DNA from: Neobacillus niacini
Lineage (GTDB): Bacteria; Bacillota; Bacilli; Bacillales; Cytobacillaceae
Reading direction: 5' to 3'
Assembly (NCBI RefSeq): GCF_030817595.1
Contig: NZ_JAUSZN010000001.1
Location: 4,056,001-4,120,000 of the forward strand
DNA: 64,000 bases
Shown here: positions 27,804 through 36,312 of the stretch, piece by piece
Numbering within the stretch: the first letter of the stretch is position 1
How the letters are laid out: each line of letters starts with the position of its first letter
Notes under the pieces: model-generated
Database searches by the model: none
Seen by the model: the letters and a program-made list of their open reading frames with translations, nothing else
What the model was told of the DNA's origin: nothing
Translations under genes and position numbers: made by a program

Positions 27804-28006
27804 TGTGGCACCTCCTTTTCCGTCTTCCAATATTAGATAAAATAGACACTAAAAACGATTCATATAATACTTAACTTTTTATAAAACCGGGTAAGAATGG
27901 GACCCATCAAGAAATCCTTCACCCTTTAATACTTAGTCAGCTATTCGACAAAATTCTTCCCGCGAAGAAGGGCCAAACACTATATTGACAGGCTGTACAA
28001 CTATTC

Positions 28007-28116
28007 TAATTAAACGTTTAGTTCACATCCATTTCACTAATTAAACGTTTGATTAACAATACTCTGAACCCATTTAAAAAACGAACTATTAGTTTTTTTG
28101 AGTAAATTTATTGTCG
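28007..28116 (+). repeat. Dispersed palindrome/TTGTCG element, locus B
   Basis: Palindromes lie at 28007-28024 (TAATTAAACGTTTAGTTC, half-degenerate) and 28038-28055 (TAATTAAACGTTTGATTA), 31 bases apart. TTGTCG is at 28111, 64.5 bases from the second centre, and is followed by AGGAAAAGATTTGG, which matches locus A at 12 of 14 positions. It lies in the 490-base gap between the sigma gene and the 102-residue gene; nothing else was seen there except the terminator at 28232. Confidence 0.75.
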
Positions 28117-28231
28117 AGGAAAAGATTTGGCTTTTGATAAAAGTGAAGTCGAACCTATTGACTGTTAATGGTATTTTCTCAAAAACAAATCACCAAAAAG
28201 TATCAATATATTAATAGATTATCATGGAAAG

Positions 28232-28287
28232 CAAAAGCAACCTCTATCCTTAACCAGACTTTTGGATAAAGGATGAGGTTGCTTTTT
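28232..28287. terminator. Terminator-like long hairpin
   Basis: AAAAGCAACCTC/ATCCTT pairs with AAGGAT/GAGGTTGCTTTT in a long interrupted stem, with Ts on either strand. It lies 40 bases past the 102-residue gene's stop. Confidence 0.8.
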
Positions 28288-28325
28288 AGAATTCTTGTAG
28301 TTTACCACTCTCAGCCGCCTCACTT

Positions 28326-28634
28326 TTAATACTGGCTAACAGGTTCAACCATTATTAATTTACAATTAATATTTATCGATTGTAGCGCCAAGGAAAGATG
28401 CTCGGATGAAGTCAAGTTCTTGAAATCGTTTAAGTTCAACTGGTGCTTACCTGTTACAACGGCTCCATTTAAACGGACTTTTCCGTTTGTCGCTTGGGTA
28501 TTTTCTTTAATTCCCTTCAAAGCTTCATGAACCGCATCCTCCGCATCCATCTTTGGAATGCCAAACTTAAGTAAGTATCTATACACAATATTAAGTTCTA
28601 CATTGAGTTCATGATTCTTTTTAATTCCATCCAT
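28326..28634 (-). CDS. Small protein beginning like an ECF sigma factor
   Basis: 102 residues. The first 45 (NIVYRYLLKFGIPKMDAEDAVHEAL) look like the start of sigma region 2, but the DNA-melting part and region 4 are absent. Residues 50-102 (NGAVVTGKHQLNLNDFK and after) match nothing recognised. The ATG has a clean GGGAGG 6 bases upstream, so it is probably translated. It could be a decayed sigma gene or a small regulator built from a sigma fragment. Confidence 0.55.
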   Translation of the reverse strand: MDGIKKNHELNVELNIVYRYLLKFGIPKMDAEDAVHEALKGIKENTQATNGKVRLNGAVVTGKHQLNLNDFKNLTSSEHLSLALQSININCKLIMVEPVSQY

Positions 28635-28744
28635 TATCGTCCTCCCGTCTACAAGACGGATTACGTTGAGAAAAGTTTACATTAATTATAAATATTTTTT
28701 TATGATTCATCGATTTACTTCCTTCTTGTTTTCTTCCCCCAGAT

Positions 28745-28782
28745 TAAAGGCCCAGTCCTAATAAGACTGAGCCTAATTTAAT
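28745..28782. terminator. Hairpin in the gap upstream of the 102-residue gene
   Basis: AGGCCCAGTC and GACTGAGCCT pair with one mismatch, followed on the plus strand by AATTTAAT. No gene it would serve was identified. The rest of the 400-base gap (28635-29032) shows only this and the terminator at 28952. Confidence 0.35.
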
Positions 28783-28951
28783 CACACATTAATATTACTG
28801 TATGTCCACCAACGACATAGAGTGAGTCGTAAAGTACGCCATACTCTTATAAAGATTAACAAACTTATCTGTTACCTGTTGGTGAACAATGAAAATTAAA
28901 GTGCAAGAAAACCGTCCCCATGCTTTCCTTAAAAATAATTGAGAAACATAG

Positions 28952-28989
28952 AAAAAGCACTTTCCCTTTGCTTAAGGAAAGTGCTTAAA
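28952..28989 (-). terminator. Terminator of the SAM-riboswitch operon
   Basis: On the minus strand AAGCACTTTCC pairs with GGAAAGTGCTT around a short loop, followed by TTTC, 45 bases beyond the mmuM stop. Confidence 0.85.
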
Positions 28990-29032
28990 GATTATTTAGT
29001 GGTAATTACCTCATGCCGCCCGTAAGTTAAAG

Positions 29033-29968
29033 CTACTTACGTGCCCAATCATTAATAGCTTTTATATCTTCAGGTTTCGTCCTACAACACCCACCTATTA
29101 TTTTTGCTCCCGCTTCGTACCAGCGTTGAGTGCAAATGGTAAATTGTTTAGAAGAAGCTCCTTCATTCCATTTTTTATTCGTAGCATCATATTCTTCACC
29201 TGAATTTGGATAAACAATAATTGGTTTAGAAGTTTTTCCTTTTATTTCTTTAATTAATGAATCAATAAAATCTGGTGATGAGCAATTAATACCAATGGCA
29301 GCTATTTGCTTCTCCCCTTCTAGCCACATCACACAATCAGACATTTTTTCTCCATTACTAATATGAAGCTCATCTTTTGCACTAAAACTAATCCAAGCGT
29401 AGATTTCTGGGAATTCTCTTATCACCCTTGTTATTGCTTTAGCCTCTATCAGACATGGAATGGTTTCACACGCTAGGATATCAGCACCAGCTTCAACTAG
29501 TATTCTAATTCTCTCTCTATGAAAAGAAACTAGTTCATCCTCATTTAATACATAATCCCCACGATATTCAGAACCATCCGCAAGAAAAGCACCATATGGA
29601 CCGACTGATGCAGCCACTATTGGTTTAGGTCTGTTCTTCTGATTTTCGGTCTTATCCCAAAATTCATCACGTGCATTAATAGCAAGTTGAACAGACTTTT
29701 TAATTAAATCAGTGGCCTCTTTTTCAGATAGCCCTCTTTCCTTATAACCTTCAATAGTAGCTTGATAACTAGCTGTTATGGCACAATCTGCACCCGCTTT
29801 AAAATAATCTAAATGAACCTGCTTGATCAGCTCTTGATTTTCCATTAATATCTTTGCTGACCATAAACGGTCATTTAGATTACACCCATAATTCTCAAGC
29901 TCTGTAGCCATTGCTCCATCGATAATCATAATTGGATAATTATCTAAGATCTGTTCTATCGGATTCAT
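29033..29968 (-). CDS. mmuM: Homocysteine S-methyltransferase
   Basis: A 311-residue soluble enzyme transferring a methyl group, classically from S-methylmethionine (or SAM), to homocysteine to give methionine. Zinc ligands C229 (GINCSSP) and C294-C295 (GGCCRT) are in place, with the barrel start IDGAMATELENYG. It is the last gene of an operon led by a SAM riboswitch and an amino-acid ABC transporter. AGAAGG lies 8 bases before the ATG. Confidence 0.93.
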   Translation of the reverse strand: MNPIEQILDNYPIMIIDGAMATELENYGCNLNDRLWSAKILMENQELIKQVHLDYFKAGADCAITASYQATIEGYKERGLSEKEATDLIKKSVQLAINARDEFWDKTENQKNRPKPIVAASVGPYGAFLADGSEYRGDYVLNEDELVSFHRERIRILVEAGADILACETIPCLIEAKAITRVIREFPEIYAWISFSAKDELHISNGEKMSDCVMWLEGEKQIAAIGINCSSPDFIDSLIKEIKGKTSKPIIVYPNSGEEYDATNKKWNEGASSKQFTICTQRWYEAGAKIIGGCCRTKPEDIKAINDWARK

Positions 29969-29998
29969 TTTACTTATCCTTCTTCCTAGTAAAATAGC

Positions 29999-30736
29999 CT
30001 ACTTTTTTAATACTTTACTTATAAACTGCTTCGTTCTTTCAACACTTGGATTTGTAAACATTTGTTCTGCTGTTCCTTCTTCAAGAATCATTCCATTTTC
30101 CATAAAGATAATTCGATCAGAAATTTCACGTGCAAAATTAAGCTCGTGTGTGACAATCAGCATGGTATTGCCTTCCTTTGCTACATCTTTTATAACAGTT
30201 AACACTTCCCCAACTAACTCTGGATCAAGCGATGAAGTCGGCTCATCAAATAATAAAACCTCTGGATTGAGTGCCAGTGCTCGAGCAATACCAACCCTTT
30301 GTTGTTGTCCACCCGATAGCTGTACTGGATAATGCTCCAATCTATCTTGAAGACCAACTTTTTCTAGGATTTCTGCACTTACCTTCTTCGCTTCATTCGA
30401 ACTTATATTCTTCACACTTGTTAAGCCAATCATCACATTCTGTAACACTGTTAAATTTTTAAATAAGTTATACTGTTGAAAGACCATTCCTGTGGATAAT
30501 CGTAAAGACTGAATATCTACCTTTCTAGCGGATTCAACATTTACTCTCTTCCCACTAATTTCAACGATGCCATTTGTAGGTTGTTCTAAGAAATTGATAC
30601 AGCGTAACAAGGTTGATTTCCCTGAACCACTTGGTCCTAAAATAGAAACAACCTCTCCTTTATTAACGGAAAAATTTATCCCTTTTAACACATGCTGTTG
30701 GTCAAAATATTTATGGAGATTTTCCACTTTAATCAT
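29999..30736 (-). CDS. Polar amino-acid ABC transporter ATPase
   Basis: 245 residues with Walker A GPSGSGKST (34-42), signature LSGGQQQR and Walker B LLFDEPTSSLD, the pattern of GlnQ/TcyC-type ATPases. The start overlaps the permease gene by 4 bases. It powers uptake by the permease and binding protein encoded just upstream. With the SAM riboswitch and mmuM, the substrate is probably a methionine-related amino acid, which is inference. Confidence 0.93.
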   Translation of the reverse strand: MIKVENLHKYFDQQHVLKGINFSVNKGEVVSILGPSGSGKSTLLRCINFLEQPTNGIVEISGKRVNVESARKVDIQSLRLSTGMVFQQYNLFKNLTVLQNVMIGLTSVKNISSNEAKKVSAEILEKVGLQDRLEHYPVQLSGGQQQRVGIARALALNPEVLLFDEPTSSLDPELVGEVLTVIKDVAKEGNTMLIVTHELNFAREISDRIIFMENGMILEEGTAEQMFTNPSVERTKQFISKVLKK

Positions 30737-31455
30737 GAGACAACCCCTCTTTCATATCTCCGGGCACGCTTTTCTACTATAACTAGCAATCTCTCGACTA
30801 TAATACAAATGATCCAATAAATAATAGAAACTGCTATATAGACTTCAAAAAAGGCTAAACCTCGAGAACCAAGAATTTTGGCTTGTCCCATGATATCAAT
30901 AACTCCAATAATAAAGACTAGAGAAGTATCTTTAATTGTACTTATAAACATGTTACCTAAATTAGGTATGGCTACCGATAAAGCCTGCGGGAAAATAATT
31001 TTCAGCATCATTTGAGTGGGACTCAAACCTATAGCTTTAGCTGCCTCAAACTGACCACGATCAACAGATTCAATTGCTGATCGTATCGTTTCAGACAAAT
31101 AAGCACCTAAATTAATTGAAAAGGCTAATAAAGCATATACTTCCGGTGCAATGATATTTACATCAATATTCAGAAGCCATCCATATTCAGTTTGAAAAAA
31201 GTAAATCACTTTTGGTATTCCATAAAACACAAGATATATCTGCACTAAGAGAGGGGTTCCTCTAACAAAGGAGACATAAAAAGAAGAGATTGTCTTTAAT
31301 ACGGGTACTCGATAAATTTTTATCAGTGCTGTAGTAAGCCCAATAAATAAACTAATAATCAACGAACCCACGGCAATTCCAATTGTAATAGGTAATCTTG
31401 TAACTATCGCAGGAAAGCTTTCTATTAAAAAATGAATATCCAATAAATTTTCCAT
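30733..31455 (-). CDS. Polar amino-acid ABC transporter permease
   Basis: 240 residues with about five TM helices. It has the HisM-family core motif GAYLSETIRSAIESVDRGQFEAAKAIGLSPTQ, which includes the EAA loop contacting the ATPase. The N-terminal helix contains TRLPITIGIAVGSLIISLFIG. GGGAGGAAGAA lies directly before the ATG. Confidence 0.93.
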   Translation of the reverse strand: MENLLDIHFLIESFPAIVTRLPITIGIAVGSLIISLFIGLTTALIKIYRVPVLKTISSFYVSFVRGTPLLVQIYLVFYGIPKVIYFFQTEYGWLLNIDVNIIAPEVYALLAFSINLGAYLSETIRSAIESVDRGQFEAAKAIGLSPTQMMLKIIFPQALSVAIPNLGNMFISTIKDTSLVFIIGVIDIMGQAKILGSRGLAFFEVYIAVSIIYWIICIIVERLLVIVEKRARRYERGVVS

Positions 31456-31475
31456 TTCTTCCTCCCTTTCCAGCC

Positions 31476-32297
31476 TTATTCAGGGACGTATTCTCCACCC
31501 GTCCATTTGACTGACAGGTCAGCTAATGTACCGTCTTCTTTGAGTTCCTTTAGAATAGGATCAATTAATCCTTTTAACTCTTCTCCCTGCTTTCCATCTT
31601 TAAAAACAATCCCAATCTTATCATTTACGATAGGCTGTCCTACAACTTCTAAATCTAAATTATATTTTTCTATAACAGAATGAATCATAATTGGGTCATT
31701 TACATAGGCATCCACACGTCCATTTTGTACATCTTGTAAAATTTCTGAAGGGGTTCCACTTTCGCTATATTTTAAAATAATATCATTTTCTGCTTTTTTA
31801 TTATGTTGTTCAAGTAATAATGTATAAGAATCACCAGCTAAAGCTCCAACTTTTTTCCCCTCTAAATCTTCTACTGTTTGAATATCTGTTCGACCTGATT
31901 TCACAACAATAACGGTTTCTGCAGCAAAATAAGATTCGTCTGTAAACAAGTACTTCTCTTCACGTTCAGATGTTTTCGCCACCTGGTCGGCAACTGCCTG
32001 AATTTTATTTGATTCTAGTGCAAGAAACATACTGTCCCATGGAGTAGCAACAAAATCAAAGGTATACCCCTCTAATCTTTCATCAATTTCTTTTATAACG
32101 TCGATATCATATCCGATAAGTTCATTACTTTCATCCGCATAAGCGAAAGGAGGATAATCATTTTGAGTTCCAACTAAAATAACCTTTTCCTCCGTTCCAT
32201 CTGCTGTCGTTGTTTCTTTAGAGGAACAACCATTTAATATACCAACCAAACCTACTAGTGCAATACTTGATAACAATAACCTAGATTTCTTTTTCAT
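31476..32297 (-). CDS. Amino-acid ABC transporter substrate-binding lipoprotein
   Basis: 273 residues. A lipoprotein signal with lipobox LNGC (Cys24) anchors the mature protein outside the membrane. A type II periplasmic-binding fold follows (YPPFAYADESNELIGYDIDVI, then EKVGALAGDSY-like GKKVGALAGDS). The ATG has AAAGGAG upstream. First gene of the operon, 105 bases below the riboswitch terminator. Confidence 0.92.
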   Translation of the reverse strand: MKKKSRLLLSSIALVGLVGILNGCSSKETTTADGTEEKVILVGTQNDYPPFAYADESNELIGYDIDVIKEIDERLEGYTFDFVATPWDSMFLALESNKIQAVADQVAKTSEREEKYLFTDESYFAAETVIVVKSGRTDIQTVEDLEGKKVGALAGDSYTLLLEQHNKKAENDIILKYSESGTPSEILQDVQNGRVDAYVNDPIMIHSVIEKYNLDLEVVGQPIVNDKIGIVFKDGKQGEELKGLIDPILKELKEDGTLADLSVKWTGGEYVPE

Positions 32298-32401
32298 TTT
32301 ACTATCTCCTTTAAAATAAATTAATTATTATTATTGAATGAGAATCTAAGTCATTACTTATATCCAATTCAAATCACTAAAACGAAAACAGAACAATAAA
32401 A

Positions 32402-32552
32402 TAAAAAAGCCTCTTCCAATCAGAAAGAGGCTTTTCATCTAAACCTTATCTCTCAGAATGAAACACTCTGCAGGATTTAGCACCTTTCATCCTTCATCGA
32501 ATGATGGTTGCTGGACGTCGTTGGGCCTGTCCCTCGGTCTCTCGTGATAAGT
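32402..32552 (-). promoter_or_regulatory. SAM-I (S-box) riboswitch with terminator
   Basis: The minus strand shows the S-box consensus pieces in order: CTTATCACGAGAG (from 32551), GGGACAGGCCC, CAGCAACC, AAGGTGCTAAATCC and CTGAGAGATAAGG. P1 arms CTTATC and GATAAG pair. The expression platform is the terminator AAAAGCCTC...GAGGCTTTTTT at 32402-32435. When SAM is bound, transcription of the ABC transporter and mmuM operon should stop here. Confidence 0.96.
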
Positions 32553-32586
32553 TATTCGTTTTTTATGTTGTTTTTTGTATATTATG

Positions 32587-32615
32587 ATAATATTTAATAT
32601 TAATACTATTGTCAA
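32587..32615 (-). promoter_or_regulatory. Promoter of the SAM-riboswitch operon
   Basis: On the minus strand TTGACA (32610-32615), 17 bases, TATTAT (32587-32592), 35 bases upstream of the aptamer. Confidence 0.85.
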
Positions 32616-32638
32616 CTACTTTTTTACTATGTACAATT

Positions 32639-32674
32639 CACTAAATGATCTGATTTTAGTGTAAACACACTAAA
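32639..32674. promoter_or_regulatory. Three alternating half-sites upstream of soxA (candidate operator)
   Basis: CACTAAA (32639), TTTAGTGT (32655-32662) and ACACTAAA (32667-32674) alternate in direction. The last two form a perfect 8-bp inverted repeat with a 4-base spacer. They lie 33 to 68 bases upstream of the soxA start and next to the riboswitch operon promoter. The regulator is unknown. Confidence 0.45.
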
Positions 32675-32706
32675 TCTTATAGATTATGAGAATTCAGGAT
32701 AAAAAG

Positions 32707-33864
32707 ATGGGAGAAATGAACTTGAAAGAAGAAGCCTATTTTGATGTAGCAATTATTGGTGCTGGTACAATGGGAATAGCTGCCGGTGCCTTTTTAGCTC
32801 AACAGAAAGTAAATACTGTGTTAATCGATGCTTTCGACCCACCACATCATCATGGAAGCCATCACGGAGATACCCGTATGATTCGACATGCTTATGGTGA
32901 AGGCAGACAGTATGTAACATTAGTAAAACGTGCACAACAATTATGGGAGGAATTAGAACAGCACACCACCTATAAAATCTTTGAAAAAACCGGTGTTCTT
33001 GGATTAGGTCCAAAAGACTCTTCCTTTCTTCAAGAAACGATTGAGGCTGCTAATAAATATGATTTGCCATTAGATATCCTAAATAGCAAAGAAATAAAAG
33101 AAAGATGGCCTGGTTTTTCCGTACCAGATCATTTTATTGGTTGTTTTGAGTCAGAGTCAGGCCTCATCTATAGTGAGAATGCCATTAAAGCTTATAAAGA
33201 AATCGCCATTAATAATGGAGCAAAACTTGTTACAAATACACCCGTACAGCAAATTGAGATGGAAGATATGGACAATATAAAAATCTCAACTGAAAACCAG
33301 GTTTATTATGCGAAAAAAGTGATTGTTACAGCAGGGGCATGGGTAGCCAAACTATTACCAGACTTAAATCTCCCTATTCAGCCAACCCGTAAAGCCTTCG
33401 GCTGGTTTGACGCCCCTGCAGACCTTTACGATATCGCCAACTTCCCCTCTTTTTACTTAGAGGACGATACGAATATGTGTTATGGATTTCCTTGCAAAGA
33501 TGGAGCAGGCCTTAAGATAGGAAGATCAGATGGAGGTCAAGCTATTGATCCTAACCAACACAAACAGAACTTTGGTCAATACGAAACAGATGAAGAGGAA
33601 CTAAGATTCTTCCTCCGAACCTATATGCCTAAAGCAAATGGAGAATTAAAACAAGGAAAAACATGCTTATATACCATCTCAAGTGACAATCACTTTATCA
33701 TTGATTATCACCCTGAACATGAAAATATCATCATTGCATGCGGTTTTTCCGGCCATGGCTTTAAGTTTGGAAGCGTTATGGGAGAAGTGCTCGGCCAACT
33801 GGCGCAAAAAGGGAAAAGTAGTTTTGATATTTCTTTATTCTCTCTTAAGAGATTTGATTTGTAA
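32707..33864 (+). CDS. soxA: Monomeric sarcosine oxidase / N-methyl amino-acid oxidase
   Basis: About 385 residues. It has an FAD-binding start (VAIIGAGTMGIAAGAFLA), the MSOX/MTOX motif HHHGSHHGDTRMIRHAYGEG, and C320 (GKTCLYT), the covalent-FAD cysteine. The C-terminus has CGFSGHGFKF. These enzymes demethylate sarcosine or other N-methyl amino acids, releasing formaldehyde and H2O2. AGGA lies 7 bases before the ATG at 32707; ATGs at 32686 and 32716 are alternatives. It is divergent from the SAM-riboswitch operon. Confidence 0.87.
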   Translation: MGEMNLKEEAYFDVAIIGAGTMGIAAGAFLAQQKVNTVLIDAFDPPHHHGSHHGDTRMIRHAYGEGRQYVTLVKRAQQLWEELEQHTTYKIFEKTGVLGLGPKDSSFLQETIEAANKYDLPLDILNSKEIKERWPGFSVPDHFIGCFESESGLIYSENAIKAYKEIAINNGAKLVTNTPVQQIEMEDMDNIKISTENQVYYAKKVIVTAGAWVAKLLPDLNLPIQPTRKAFGWFDAPADLYDIANFPSFYLEDDTNMCYGFPCKDGAGLKIGRSDGGQAIDPNQHKQNFGQYETDEEELRFFLRTYMPKANGELKQGKTCLYTISSDNHFIIDYHPEHENIIIACGFSGHGFKFGSVMGEVLGQLAQKGKSSFDISLFSLKRFDL

Positions 33865-33937
33865 TATGTCATCAGTAAATAGAATAACTTAGTCATAACT
33901 AGACCAAGATGATCCATAACACGCTAAATCGATCTTT

Positions 33938-33979
33938 CATGTAATAAGTGTCTATATTTCCAGAGATGCTTATTACATG
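33938..33979. other. Long perfect inverted repeat downstream of soxA
   Basis: CATGTAATAAG (33938-33948) and CTTATTACATG (33969-33979) are perfect 11-base arms around 20 bases. No T run follows directly, so it is a weak terminator candidate or a protein site between convergent genes. Confidence 0.5.
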
Positions 33980-34029
33980 ATAAATTAATTCTACAATTTT
34001 TACCTAATTCACCTTCTGCTCTCAAAAAC

Positions 34030-34058
34030 CAAAAAACAGAAACCTATCAGGCTTCTGC
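34030..34058 (-). terminator. Terminator of rlmCD
   Basis: On the minus strand CAGAAGCCT pairs with AGGTTTCTG around a 3-base loop, followed by TTTTTTGG. Confidence 0.75.
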
Positions 34059-34117
34059 TTCTTCTTTCAAAACTACCTTTGCCACTGCCTCACAATGGCT
34101 TGAATGGTGATCGCAGA

Positions 34118-35488
34118 CTATTTCAACACTAACTGCGACACGCACTCCACGTGTGTCGTCTGCGGAAACATATCCACAGGTTGCACTTCCACAGTTTTAT
34201 ACCCACCATCTTCTAAGATCCTCAAATCCCGAGCCAAGGTAGCTGGGTTACAGGATACATAAACCACCTTTTTCGGTTTCATGTCAATAATCGTTTGCAA
34301 AAATGTCTCATCACAGCCCTTCCGCGGCGGGTCCACGACGAGCACATCAGCTGAATTCCCTTCTTTATACCACTTAGGAATCACAACCTCTGCTTCCCCT
34401 GCTGCAAACTCCACATTCGTCATTCCATTAAGCTCTGCATTTCGTTTTGCATCCTCAATCGCCTCTGGAACAACTTCTACTCCGAATACCTTCTTTGCCT
34501 TTTGGGCTAAAAATAAGGATATCGTTCCGATACCACAGTAGGCATCAATGACTGACTCTTCCCCACTTAACCCCGCATACTCAAGTGCCTTTTCATAAAG
34601 AACCTTCGTTTGAACAGGATTTACCTGATAAAAAGATAGAGCAGAAATGGCAAATTTCACATCACCAATCGTGTCATAGATGACTTCATTACCCCAAAGG
34701 ACGGCTGTTTTTTCGCCGAGGATTACATTTGTACGCCTTGAATTAACGTTATGTACAATCGACTTAACCTTCGGAAGACGAGCAACAATTTCCTCAACTA
34801 GTTTGTCTTTGTTTGGAATATCCGTGGTTCTGGTAACAAGCACCACCATTAGTTCCCCTGTTTGTTGTCCATAACGAGCCATAATGTGTCGCAGAACACC
34901 TTTATGTGACTCTTCTTGATAAGCTGATATCCCTAGCCCACTGCATATTTCCTTCACTGCCTGAACAGCTTCGTTTATTTCAGGAAGTTGTATCAAACTT
35001 TCATCAGTATCTACAATTTCATGGCTTCTAGGCTTGAAAAACCCAGCAATCAACTTTCCATCCTTTTCACCAACAGGTACCTGAGCTTTATTTCGGTAAT
35101 GCCATGGGTTGTCCATCCCTAAGATTGGGTGGACAATTACGTCCTCAAGTTTTCCGATCCTTGTCAGCACCTGACGCACTTGGTTCTCTTTATATTTCAG
35201 CTGTCCTTCATAGCTGATGTGCTCCAGCTGACAGCCGCCATATTTATGAATCTCACTATTAGGAACTTCTACGCGGTATGGGCTTTTTTCATAAATTTCA
35301 ATCAAACGCCCGAAGCCGTATCCCTTGTTCACTTTAATCACTTTAACCTGCGCCTTTTCGCCAGGCAGTCCGTTTGGTATGAACAACGGAAAGCCTTCCA
35401 CCTTTGCTACCCCTGCACCATCGTGAGCTAAATCTTCAAATACCACATCTATATAATCATTTTTTTTAACCGGTATTGTCTTCTTCAT
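34118..35488 (-). CDS. rlmCD: 23S rRNA (uracil-C5)-methyltransferase RlmCD
   Basis: 456 residues: an N-terminal TRAM domain (1-60), then the RumA-type catalytic domain with [14 protein letters not shown] (SAM binding), [10 protein letters not shown] and catalytic C413 in [11 protein letters not shown]. It methylates uridines in 23S rRNA. The B. subtilis homologue is YefA, whose gene lies near yerQ and gatCAB; those genes are also in this window but spread further apart. Confidence 0.93.
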   Translation of the reverse strand: MKKTIPVKKNDYIDVVFEDLAHDGAGVAKVEGFPLFIPNGLPGEKAQVKVIKVNKGYGFGRLIEIYEKSPYRVEVPNSEIHKYGGCQLEHISYEGQLKYKENQVRQVLTRIGKLEDVIVHPILGMDNPWHYRNKAQVPVGEKDGKLIAGFFKPRSHEIVDTDESLIQLPEINEAVQAVKEICSGLGISAYQEESHKGVLRHIMARYGQQTGELMVVLVTRTTDIPNKDKLVEEIVARLPKVKSIVHNVNSRRTNVILGEKTAVLWGNEVIYDTIGDVKFAISALSFYQVNPVQTKVLYEKALEYAGLSGEESVIDAYCGIGTISLFLAQKAKKVFGVEVVPEAIEDAKRNAELNGMTNVEFAAGEAEVVIPKWYKEGNSADVLVVDPPRKGCDETFLQTIIDMKPKKVVYVSCNPATLARDLRILEDGGYKTVEVQPVDMFPQTTHVECVSQLVLK

Positions 35489-35670
35489 TATTTACTTCCT
35501 TTACTCCGATTTGACTAGCAAGATTGTATCATAAACCCAGTCTAATTGCGAAATCAGTCATAAATTGATTGTATACCGTTCTACTACCTGCATAAAATGT
35601 CGGAGCATTTTTATTTAACAATATAACAAAAGTGTTTATAATTATAACATCCCGGAAGGAGGTGGTTACG

Positions 35671-35997
35671 ATAAAGAAGGTATATTTTCTTCCCATCGCA
35701 TTGCTGCTTGCCTTCATATCCTTTTCCGTTCTTCATACTTCCAACTTATTCATTCAATCACATCATTCTAATAAAGCTGTGTTATTGATAGATGATTGGA
35801 ATATGAAATCACAAACGGACGAAGAAGAGAAACATTTATTTCATTTTGACTTTATCGAAGTTCTTACCCTAATCTCATTGATCGTAGTCACCCTTCACAG
35901 AATCTTTTCTGATAACCATACCAGGAACTCGATTTTTCTAATCCCGGTTTTTCATCAATCTAATTATGTAATCCTCTCCCCTAAATTTATAAGTTAA
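35671..35997 (+). CDS. Small exported or membrane protein with apparent AUA start
   Basis: About 108 residues beginning [ATA]KKVYFLPIALLLAFISFSVL, a typical signal or membrane anchor. A second hydrophobic helix (FIEVLTLISLIVVTLHRIF) follows. A perfect AAGGAGGTGG lies 7-8 bases before the ATA at 35671. In-frame GTGs at 35632 and 35662 are less well placed; 35662 overlaps the ribosome binding site. No family was recognised. The 38-residue gene follows 22 bases downstream, probably in the same operon. Confidence 0.6.
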   Translation: MKKVYFLPIALLLAFISFSVLHTSNLFIQSHHSNKAVLLIDDWNMKSQTDEEEKHLFHFDFIEVLTLISLIVVTLHRIFSDNHTRNSIFLIPVFHQSNYVILSPKFIS

Positions 35998-36019
35998 AAC
36001 TTACAAAGGGGAGGAATAA

Positions 36020-36136
36020 ATGATGTGGATTCGTTTTGTGATGATTGGTATTTTTTCATTAACTGCAGCTGGTATGCTAACCTTTCAAGGCATAGAAATT
36101 TACCATGCTTTCATGGATTTCTTTAAACAAAAATAA
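36020..36136 (+). CDS. 38-residue single-pass membrane peptide
   Basis: MMWIRFVMIGIFSLTAAGML followed by TFQGIEIYHAFMDFFKQK. One TM helix and an amphipathic basic tail. GGGGAGG lies 5 bases before the ATG at 36020 (8 before the second ATG). It follows the 108-residue exported protein directly. Function unknown. Confidence 0.65.
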   Translation: MMWIRFVMIGIFSLTAAGMLTFQGIEIYHAFMDFFKQK

Positions 36137-36145
36137 ACTGAGATG

Positions 36146-36254
36146 GTCCCGTGGGTTTTAGCCATAATCCCGCGGGATTTCCAATTTATTCGGCGAGAAT
36201 CGAGAATAACTCCACTAACTCTTAGAGTTTTTCCGCGGGCTACGATAATTCAGC
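36146..36254. repeat. GC-richer palindromic repeats between convergent genes
   Basis: CCCGTGGG and CCCGCGGG can form a hairpin (terminator-like, downstream of the 38-codon gene). AATCCCGCGGGATT at 36166-36179 is a perfect 14-bp palindrome. CCGCGGG recurs at 36233, and both copies are followed about 15 bases later by TTCGGCGA or TTCAGCGA, suggesting two diverged units about 63 bp apart. Confidence 0.45.
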
Positions 36255-36274
36255 GAACTTTCTTTTTTTCATAC

Positions 36275-36305
36275 AAAAAAGACACCCTTTAATAATGGGT
36301 GCCTT
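36275..36305 (-). terminator. Terminator of pncB
   Basis: On the minus strand AAGGCACCC pairs with GGGTGTCTT around a 9-base loop and is followed by TTTT, 10 bases after the stop. Confidence 0.85.
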
Positions 36306-36312
36306 AAACTAT

